Positions 1 to 5,838 of a DNA stretch of 19,995 nucleotides are shown one piece after another. The position numbers and the translations under genes were made by a program. This stretch comes from Candidatus Woesearchaeota archaeon (lineage in GTDB: Archaea > Nanobdellota > Nanobdellia > Woesearchaeales > GW2011-AR4), in the NCBI GenBank assembly GCA_019323655.1, contig JAHWGX010000016.1:1-19995 (forward strand). The letters run 5' to 3'. Numbering within the stretch: the stretch's first letter is position 1; every line of letters begins with the position of its first letter. The notes under the pieces were generated by a model. The model was not told the origin of the DNA. It saw only the letters and a program-made list of their open reading frames with translations, and searched no databases.

Positions 1-2
1 CA

Positions 3-419
3 GCATTAAACCGCTATTGCCACAAGGTTGGCATCAACTACTGGCATATGGAATGGTGCCCGAAGTACCGCTACAAGATGATGCAGAAGTTTGAGAATAA
101 AAATCTTGTTGCTGCGGCAATAAGAAAGTCAGCCCATGAGCATGGAATCGATGTTCATTACCTGAGGGTTCTGCCTGACCATGTCCACACGCTTGTAACG
201 CTGCCGCACGGAATGACTGACAGCAAAGCCATGCAATACCTGAAAGGGCGTTCTGCTTACATTATATTCAGAGCCAAGGAGAAGTTCAGGCTTCGCTATC
301 CGCAAGGGCATTTCTGGAGCCCTGGCGGATTCGCAACAACAGTAGGCTATAATGACCTTAATTCAGTCATTGCATATATCGAGAACCAGGAAAAGCACCA
401 CAACGTAGCCTATGCTTAA
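3..419 (+). CDS. tnpA: IS200/IS605 family transposase TnpA (5' end outside window)
   Basis: Y1 HUH single-strand transposase that cuts and rejoins one DNA strand at hairpin ends through a tyrosine-DNA link. The frame is open to the left edge. The upstream residues (YCHKVGINYWH before MEWCPKYRY) match the usual family N-terminus, so the ATG at 48 is internal and the true start lies left of the window. Visible catalytic features are the HUH pair in the segment PDHVHTLV, and the likely nucleophile tyrosine in IAYIENQ near the C-terminus. The visible part is about 138 residues, close to the family's usual 130-150, so only a few residues should be missing. The stop is followed at once by a hairpin typical of the element's right end. 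No TnpB is visible; it could lie to the left or be absent. I see no frameshift, so the enzyme may be intact. Confidence 0.9.
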   Translation, partial: ALNRYCHKVGINYWHMEWCPKYRYKMMQKFENKNLVAAAIRKSAHEHGIDVHYLRVLPDHVHTLVTLPHGMTDSKAMQYLKGRSAYIIFRAKEKFRLRYPQGHFWSPGGFATTVGYNDLNSVIAYIENQEKHHNVAYA

Positions 420-424
420 ACAAG

Positions 425-461
425 CGGGAAACCCCACCCTTTAGGGTTTGGGGAGGAGGTC
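425..461 (+). mobile_element. Right end of the IS200/IS605 element (imperfect hairpin)
   Basis: Immediately after the tnpA stop there is a G/C-rich imperfect hairpin: CCCCACCC (432-439) faces GGGTTTGGGG (444-453), followed by AGGAGGTCA. IS200/IS605 ends are recognised as such subterminal hairpins and have no terminal inverted repeats or target duplication. Coding similarity of the interrupted host gene resumes at about 462, which places the element boundary near 460. The left end lies outside the window. Confidence 0.65.
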
Positions 462-827
462 ATGCTTATACCCTTATGGATTCCCTTTGTTGTTCTATCA
501 AGAAGTTTTATAGTAGACAGTTTTAGAAGCTATGCGCTATCAAGAGGTAAAACCGCTTTTGGCAAAAAAACTATGATGAGGGGAAAAATAGGCCTATTTT
601 TCGTATCTTCAAGAATCAGCAGAGCATTATACGCCACTGCAAAATCAATAACATTCTATTTGCTTGCTCTTCAAATGTACCTTATTTCCGTCTCCTACCA
701 GAATATTGGAGTTTTTAAGGGTTTTACCTATTCAATTGTACTGTTTACAGTTGCATTTTGTGTCTTGAGGGGAATCTTTGTGGTTTATGATGGTTTCAAG
801 CTTTTTACTGCCTATGCAAATCAGTAG
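462..827 (+). pseudogene. CDP-alcohol phosphatidyltransferase, C-terminal fragment split by the IS element
   Basis: This encodes about 121 residues that read as the C-terminal half of a PgsA/CDP-alcohol phosphatidyltransferase. An IPLWIPFVVLSRSFIVDSFR segment matches the membrane segment and Arg-rich loop after the active site. Two more hydrophobic helices follow (roughly residues 60-82 and 88-108). The family's catalytic motif DGxxARx8Gx3Dx3D, which lies in the N-terminal half, is absent. The frame runs back into the transposase hairpin rather than to a proper start. The ATG at 462 is internal to the fold and sits exactly at the element boundary. The most economical reading is that the IS inserted into the gene and the 5' half lies left of the window. 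A fragment without the catalytic motif cannot make phosphatidylglycerol or phosphatidylinositol-type headgroups. The residue pattern is still well kept, so the insertion may be recent. Confidence 0.75.
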
Positions 828-1447
828 TTATAAGTTTTATTTGCAAGTTTTGATATCTTCTGCATTATGTCATTTGTCAATTCTCTCAAAAGTTTCTTGT
901 TTGCAGGCTTTTTATAATATTTGTTAAGATATATCAACTGGCCTATACTAAGCTTAGCTCTTCTTAGCCGAGGTATTAATTTCTCTCTTGGAGCTATGTC
1001 AAATGTTTCGCAAAGCCCTACTGGTAAAATAGGAACGTGGGCTTTAAGCGCTAACCTTACAACACCAGTTTTTCCTCGTTTTAATGCCCCATCCAGACTT
1101 CTGGCGCCTTCTATGAAAATTCCCACAATCTCGCTTTTTTTTAATAGGGAGAGGAGTTCCTCTAATGCTTTTCCCTTTCCTTCGTCAATTGGAATGCAGC
1201 CAGCCCAATCTCCAGATATCCTATCTCCAAAAAAATCCCAGAAGCGGCCTTTACTCGCAAGGAAATGTATTTTTTTGTCTAAAATAGGGGTTATCACAGA
1301 AATTATAAGAAGGGGATCTAAGTAGCTTTCATGGTTAGATGTTATAATAAAAGGGCCTTTCTTGGGTATGTTCTCCAGCCCTTTTACATCTTTTAGGAAT
1401 AATCTCAGGGCTGGCAGGAGGGTTATTTTTAATATTGGATAAACCAA
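821..1447 (-). CDS. plsC: 1-acyl-sn-glycerol-3-phosphate acyltransferase family protein (PlsC paralogue 1)
   Basis: LPLAT/PlsC family, transferring an acyl chain to a glycerol-phosphate backbone at the membrane. Seen directly: motif I NHESYLD (H-x4-D), a motif II-like GCIPID, and motif III EGARS, so the catalytic and phosphate-binding residues are present. The frame extends to a GTG at 1456, but I prefer TTG at 1447: GAGGTG lies 6 nt upstream of it, and the protein then starts at the same VYPI as its paralogue at 2744-3343. About 208 residues, somewhat short for the family but complete. It has its own promoter, a perfect copy of the 32-bp element before the paralogue, so it arose by duplication with its promoter. 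It converges with the phosphatidyltransferase fragment, the ends overlapping by 7 nt. The true substrate in an archaeon (acyl ester versus isoprenoid lipid) cannot be read from the sequence. Confidence 0.88.
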   Translation of the reverse strand: MVYPILKITLLPALRLFLKDVKGLENIPKKGPFIITSNHESYLDPLLIISVITPILDKKIHFLASKGRFWDFFGDRISGDWAGCIPIDEGKGKALEELLSLLKKSEIVGIFIEGARSLDGALKRGKTGVVRLALKAHVPILPVGLCETFDIAPREKLIPRLRRAKLSIGQLIYLNKYYKKPANKKLLRELTNDIMQKISKLANKTYNY

Positions 1448-1482
1448 TTTAAGCACCTCGATAAAACTAACAAAATTAAGTA

Positions 1483-1514
1483 AAACAGAAAACTATATAA
1501 TAGTTAAAAAGTTT
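1483..1514 (-). promoter_or_regulatory. plsC paralogue 1 promoter (copy 1 of a 32-bp repeat)
   Basis: This 32-bp block is identical to 3378-3409. It contains a TATATAAT core; read leftward, that core puts a transcription start near 1472, just upstream of the GAGGTG ribosome-binding site of plsC paralogue 1. It separates this gene from the glycosyltransferase gene that ends at 1551. Confidence 0.65.
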
Positions 1515-1550
1515 GCTATTTTAAAATATTGTGTAAAAAACTGTTTTTAT

Positions 1551-2747
1551 TCAATTATTGCTATCAACAAGATTACCTTCTTTAGCATTTTTAATCAGAG
1601 TCCTAAAGAGGTTCCCCATTTTATCTACACACTTTTTCATATCATGATTCTTTATTAGTACAAGATTATATTTTCCCATTTTTAACCTAAGAGCTTTATC
1701 CTTTAACAGTCTAATTATTTTCGATGCTAGGTCATATTTGTTCTTGGGTTTAAAGGTATATCCATTCCTCCCCTCAACTAAAAGTTCTTTAGAAGCACTC
1801 TTCTTTGATTTTGCAATTAACAAAGGCTTTCCTGATGCCATGGCCTCTAGTACAACTAATCCTTGAAGTTCAACCAATGAAGGCAAAACAAATAAATCTG
1901 CACTTGCGAAAGCCATATTAAGACTGTTTTCGGGTATTCTACCAGTGAATATAACCTTGTTAGAGATACCTAAGGAATGTGCTAATTGCTTAAGTTTCAT
2001 TCCCAAAAATCCATCACCTACTATAACCAGTACAGCATTTTTTATTTTTTTTGAGACTATGCGAAAACTTTTAATAAGTGTCTCAACATTCTTTTCTTTC
2101 ATTAGTCTACCAACATACAAAACAATCTTTTTGCCTTCTAAATGAAATTTTCTGGAAAATGAAGAGTCATCAACATGAGGATTAAAAAATTTTAGATCGA
2201 CACCATTGCTTATAACTTCTGCTTTTTTATTAAGCCCATTTTTTTTTAGAAGTTTATATGTAAATTCAGATGGAACTTGAACTGCATCTGACATATTACA
2301 CAGTCCAACTATAAACCTATAGAAATATTTTTTAGTTAAAGAACTTTTAATTCCAATATTAGCTGTAAGATTTTCGGGCTGACTATGTATTGATGCAAGT
2401 ATGGGGATACCTAGAGCTTTGGCGGCTAAAACTGAAAGCAAAGTCAAGTAAGTTCCGGAATAAATATTAACAATATCTATTTGGTAATTCTTTAAAATTC
2501 TGTAGAGCTTATAGGGAAATGGAATTCCAATAAAAAATGTATAGTTGCTCTTCGGTAATGCAAAGCCAGAAAATCTGTATAGTTTTATTTTGTCCTTTTT
2601 CTGGAATCCTTTTTTATTTTTATACTTTCCAGCAAATACAATTACTTCATGGCCTTTTTCAACAAGTTTTTTTGCATATCTTTCTGCTACTTTTCCTTTT
2701 CCACCTAGGGACGGAAAAATATCATCACAGACTATACATATTCTCAT
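1551..2747 (-). CDS. GT4 family glycosyltransferase, probably lipid-directed
   Basis: Retaining GT-B glycosyltransferase of 398 residues. The N-terminal domain opens with a Gly-rich acceptor loop (PSLGGKGK, about residues 12-19). The C-terminal nucleotide-sugar domain starts near residue 205 with IVLYVGRLMKEKN. The E-x7-E signature is present (E293 and E301 in ELQGLVVLEAMASG). The domain style resembles diacylglycerol glucosyltransferases and phosphatidylinositol mannosyltransferases of the GT4 family. The start codon overlaps the stop of plsC paralogue 2 (ATGA at 2744-2747), so the two are translationally coupled. Position between two acyltransferases supports a role in glycolipid synthesis, but the sugar and acceptor are not determined. 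No transmembrane helix is obvious; a cytoplasmic, membrane-associated enzyme is expected. Confidence 0.85.
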   Translation of the reverse strand: MRICIVCDDIFPSLGGKGKVAERYAKKLVEKGHEVIVFAGKYKNKKGFQKKDKIKLYRFSGFALPKSNYTFFIGIPFPYKLYRILKNYQIDIVNIYSGTYLTLLSVLAAKALGIPILASIHSQPENLTANIGIKSSLTKKYFYRFIVGLCNMSDAVQVPSEFTYKLLKKNGLNKKAEVISNGVDLKFFNPHVDDSSFSRKFHLEGKKIVLYVGRLMKEKNVETLIKSFRIVSKKIKNAVLVIVGDGFLGMKLKQLAHSLGISNKVIFTGRIPENSLNMAFASADLFVLPSLVELQGLVVLEAMASGKPLLIAKSKKSASKELLVEGRNGYTFKPKNKYDLASKIIRLLKDKALRLKMGKYNLVLIKNHDMKKCVDKMGNLFRTLIKNAKEGNLVDSNN

Positions 2748-3343
2748 TTTGTTTTAACCCCCTCTAAGATAACTTGAGCAACTTTGTTTGCAACAAATTT
2801 TAAATTCGTTTGTGATTCCTTAAACACCATAGGTTTTTTAAATTGTAATGATGCACATTTGACTTGGTGTGGTATCAAAGAAGGTGCAGGCATAATCTCT
2901 TCTGTCCCTTTTAAAATAGCTGGCAAAATAGCGCATTTAGCAGTCAATGCGATTCTCGCGATTCCTGTCTCCGGTTTTGACAAGTTCTGATGAGGTGCTG
3001 CAGGAAAAATACCTACAATCCCCCCTTCCCCTAATATCGAAACTGCTTCTTTTAAGGCAGCTGATATTTCTTCTTTATTATACCTAATAGGTATACATCC
3101 TGCCCATTTTTTAATTATCAATTCTCCAAGAAAATCAAACCTCCCCCTATAGGCTATAAAATGGACTTTTTGATTAGTTTTCTTTATAATGTAGTACATC
3201 AACAAAAGAGGATCAAGATAACTTCTATGATTGGAGGCGACAATAAAAGGGCCTTTTTTTGGTATATTTTCTGTGCCTTTTACTTCCTTTAAAAATAGCT
3301 TTACTAACAGTCCAACTATCTTCTTGGAAATAGGATAAACCAT
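2744..3343 (-). CDS. plsC: PlsC-type acyltransferase paralogue 2 with degenerate motif III
   Basis: 199 residues, paralogous to 821-1447: both share VYPI at the start, the block ENIPKKGPFI, motif I NHxSYLDP (H39/D44 here) and WAGCIPI. Motif III, normally FPEGTRS, reads FPAAPHQN (about residues 113-120), so the conserved Glu and Arg that bind the glycerol phosphate are gone. The H-x4-D pair remains. The enzyme may accept another acceptor, act as a partner of paralogue 1, or be impaired. The start is an ATG preceded by AAGGTGGTGAG, a clear Shine-Dalgarno site. It is the first gene of a leftward unit with the overlapping glycosyltransferase. Its promoter region is shared, back to back, with thiL. 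Confidence 0.83.
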   Translation of the reverse strand: MVYPISKKIVGLLVKLFLKEVKGTENIPKKGPFIVASNHRSYLDPLLLMYYIIKKTNQKVHFIAYRGRFDFLGELIIKKWAGCIPIRYNKEEISAALKEAVSILGEGGIVGIFPAAPHQNLSKPETGIARIALTAKCAILPAILKGTEEIMPAPSLIPHQVKCASLQFKKPMVFKESQTNLKFVANKVAQVILEGVKTK

Positions 3344-3377
3344 CTCACCACCTTAAACTAAGCTGGATATTTGGAAT

Positions 3378-3409
3378 AAACAGAAAACTATATAATAGTT
3401 AAAAAGTTT
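3378..3409. promoter_or_regulatory. Divergent plsC2/thiL promoter (copy 2 of the 32-bp repeat)
   Basis: A near-palindromic TATA core (ACTATATAATAGT at 3387-3399) can serve both strands. To the right, its centre is about 26 nt from the ATG at 3419, predicting a leaderless thiL transcript. To the left it predicts a start near 3367 and a leader of about 24 nt carrying the GGTGGTG site of plsC2. It is identical to 1483-1514. Confidence 0.65.
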
Positions 3410-3418
3410 ATGGTTTGC

Positions 3419-4393
3419 ATGAAAATATCGGATTTAGGGGAGATGGAACTGATTAAAGGAATAAGACGAAAAACAAAACTATTCTCCAAAGACATCATAA
3501 AGGGGATAGGGGACGATGCAGCTGTCCTGAATTTCAACAAGAAACTCTTATTATTGCTGACTACAGACACATTAGTGGAAGATGACCACTTTAATTTAAA
3601 GTGGTTCAAGCCAGAGCAGATTGGTTCCAAGGCAATTGAAAGCAATGTTTCGGACATAGCGGCAATGGGAGGATTTCCCAAATACGCATTAATCTCATTA
3701 ACTCTGACTAAAAAAACAGATGCTAGCTTTTTTGATAGGTTATATAATGGAATTAATAAAACGTGTAAACAATACAAAATAAGTGTTATCGGGGGAAACC
3801 TGAGCAGCGGAAAAAAGATTTCAGTATCTGTAAATTTAATTGGTTTTGTTGAGAAAAAAAACTTGTGCTTGCGCAGCAATGCAAAAATTAATGATAGGAT
3901 TATTGTAACAGGATTTCTAGGCAGTTCAAGGGCGGGTTTAGAGCTATTAAAACACCAAAAGAAAGGAGAATCAGTTAATTACTACTTAAATCCAAAATCC
4001 AAATTAAATATTGGAAGATTGCTTGCAGAATATGGTGTTAATGCCATGGAAGACGTCTCAGACGGATTGGCTTCTGAAGCAATCAACATATGCAATGAAA
4101 GCAAAGTTGGCGCGGTTATTTACAAAGGCAAAATTCCATTAAAAAAAACATCCGTCATTGATGCAAAAAAAGTAAATAAAAATGCTTATGGCTATGCTCT
4201 GTATGGCGGAGAGGATTTTGAGCTTGTATTTACAATAAGCCCAAATAAATTTAAAAAATTAAAAAAAATCAACAACCGAATAAAGTTTACAATTGTCGGA
4301 AAAATTCTGCCGAAAAAAGAGGGAATCTATTTGCTTGACAAAGGCAGGAAAAAGAAATTAAGGCATGGGTATGAGCATTTTAAGGCTAATTAA
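3419..4393 (+). CDS. thiL: Thiamine-monophosphate kinase
   Basis: ThiL phosphorylates thiamine monophosphate to thiamine diphosphate, using ATP and Mg2+; it belongs to the PurM/AIR-synthase-like superfamily. Visible motifs: GIGDDAAV near the N-terminus (metal/ATP site), TTDTLVEDDHF, SDIAAMGG, EDVSDGLASE and GGEDFEL. About 324 residues, normal for the family. I chose the ATG at 3419 over the one at 3410 because the TATA centre is about 26 nt upstream of 3419, which fits a leaderless start, and because MKISDLGE is the typical family N-terminus. The stop codon overlaps the convergent helicase stop. No other thiamine gene is in the window, so it may serve salvage. Confidence 0.92.
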   Translation: MKISDLGEMELIKGIRRKTKLFSKDIIKGIGDDAAVLNFNKKLLLLLTTDTLVEDDHFNLKWFKPEQIGSKAIESNVSDIAAMGGFPKYALISLTLTKKTDASFFDRLYNGINKTCKQYKISVIGGNLSSGKKISVSVNLIGFVEKKNLCLRSNAKINDRIIVTGFLGSSRAGLELLKHQKKGESVNYYLNPKSKLNIGRLLAEYGVNAMEDVSDGLASEAINICNESKVGAVIYKGKIPLKKTSVIDAKKVNKNAYGYALYGGEDFELVFTISPNKFKKLKKINNRIKFTIVGKILPKKEGIYLLDKGRKKKLRHGYEHFKAN

Positions 4394-5637
4394 TGCCTTC
4401 TCTTAGGTGCTCTGGGCCTTCTGCCATAATGCCTTTGCCTGTAGGGGCTTTGGCGGCGGCTTCCAGAACTCCTGTTTCCAAATCCTCTTGCCCCCCCAGA
4501 GCTGCGGCGGTCCCCAATATAAAACCTCAATCTTTGAAAATCTTCCAAGGGTAGCTGCTTGACTTCGATAGGATACCTGCCCAGTATCTCCCTGAAAACA
4601 TCATAATCCCTCTCGCTTAGCAAAGTTATTGCCTTTCCTGTTTTTCCTGCTCTTGCAGTCCTTCCTACCCTATGAACATATTCCTGTGCATCCTGTGAAA
4701 GATCATAATTGAATATGTGGGAAACATCTTTTATGTCTAAGCCTCTTGCAGCAACTGCTGATGCCACTAAAATATTCGGCTTCCCTTTATGGAAATTTTC
4801 AATTGCCTTTAATCTCCTGTTCTGGCTTAATTTTCCATGAACCATCTCTGCTTTGATTCCGTTAGCCCTGAGATTTTTTGTAACAGCTTCCACAGTCGAT
4901 CTTGCCGAACAGAATATTATTGCCAAATCCTTTTGTTCTTTCTTAAGCAAATGGACCAATAAAGAGAATTTTTCAAACTGCCTTACATCATAGTAATATT
5001 GTTCCAAAAATTCTTCTTCTACATGCGATTCAGCCTGTGCAGTTACAGGCTCGTGCATGTACTCCTGTTTTAAGTCTTCTATTTCATAGGAGATTGTTGC
5101 TCCGAACAGCAGTATCTGCCTGTTTTTTTGGGTTTTGTTTAAAATTTTTCTGATGTCTTCAATGAACCCCATCTCAGCCATCTTGTCGGCTTCATCCAGT
5201 ACGACGCATTTTACTTTGCTTAAACTGAGGTTATGGTTTTCCAAATGGTCAATTAGCCTTCCGGGTGTCCCTACAACAATATCCGCTCCTTCAATAGCTT
5301 CAATTTGCGGATTTATAGAAACGCCGCCATAAACCGTAGCAACAGTGAATCGCAGGTATTTCCCGAATTTTTTTAATTCATTGGAAATCTGAACTGCCAG
5401 CTCCCTTACCGGCGCTACAACTAAATATTGCACACCATGCCCATGCTTTACATTCTCCAGCAATGGAATCCCAAAAGCGGCAGTCTTGCCGGAACCTGTC
5501 TTTGATATGCTTATAACATCCTTGGCTTCCCTAATCAACGGGATAGCTTTAACCTGTATTTCAGTAGGCTCTTTAAGCCCCATTTCCTTAAGCCCACTTG
5601 CTAATTCGGGGCTTACATTTAAATCTTCGAATAACAT
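4390..5637 (-). CDS. DEAD-box ATP-dependent RNA helicase
   Basis: Superfamily 2 RNA helicase that unwinds or remodels RNA with ATP. Motifs in order: Q motif (PTEIQ), Walker A SKTGSGKT, Ia PVRELA, TPGRLIDHL, DEAD box DEADKM, a motif III variant GAT (usually SAT), then domain 2 with IIFCSAR, ARGLDI and HRVGRTARAGKTG. The C-terminal 40 residues form a Gly/Ser/Arg-rich basic tail ending PKRRH, a probable RNA-binding extension. I prefer the ATG at 5637 (about 415 aa): AAGGAGG lies upstream, and MLFEDLNVSPEL is the standard helicase start. A GTG at 5718 would add 27 residues without family similarity, but it fits the nearest TATA box better, so the start is not settled. Likely roles are ribosome biogenesis or cold response. 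Confidence 0.93.
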   Translation of the reverse strand: MLFEDLNVSPELASGLKEMGLKEPTEIQVKAIPLIREAKDVISISKTGSGKTAAFGIPLLENVKHGHGVQYLVVAPVRELAVQISNELKKFGKYLRFTVATVYGGVSINPQIEAIEGADIVVGTPGRLIDHLENHNLSLSKVKCVVLDEADKMAEMGFIEDIRKILNKTQKNRQILLFGATISYEIEDLKQEYMHEPVTAQAESHVEEEFLEQYYYDVRQFEKFSLLVHLLKKEQKDLAIIFCSARSTVEAVTKNLRANGIKAEMVHGKLSQNRRLKAIENFHKGKPNILVASAVAARGLDIKDVSHIFNYDLSQDAQEYVHRVGRTARAGKTGKAITLLSERDYDVFREILGRYPIEVKQLPLEDFQRLRFYIGDRRSSGGARGFGNRSSGSRRQSPYRQRHYGRRPRAPKRRH

Positions 5638-5752
5638 TTTGTCTAGTTCCTCCTTGAATAAAACGCGCGTTTCAAATCTCGCTACTGCGCGTGAAACAGA
5701 AAAAGCAAAGTTAGTCACTCAACTCTCTGTTCCCTCTATCCAATTTCTTATC

Positions 5753-5785
5753 TATATACTGGAATATATAGTTTGTTTATAAAGG
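5753..5785 (-). promoter_or_regulatory. Probable promoter of the DEAD-box helicase
   Basis: AT-rich stretch with two TATA-like cores read leftward (TTTATAAA near 5777-5784 and TATATATT near 5765-5772). A start near 5742 would give a leader of about 105 nt to the ATG at 5637, or about 24 nt to the alternative GTG at 5718. Confidence 0.45.
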
Positions 5786-5838
5786 TTTGGATTTTTTAAA
5801 CTAAATACTAAGTGAGTACCCCTTTTCAGAAAAGTCAT

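Noticed and set aside
921..1325. 134-codon plus-strand frame opposite plsC paralogue 1
   Set aside because: Shadow frame of the acyltransferase gene; the minus-strand product has clear motifs.
5638..5718. 27-residue N-terminal extension of the DEAD-box helicase
   Set aside because: Not typical of the family, and AAGGAGG supports the ATG at 5637. Left open as an alternative because the TATA position would also fit it.
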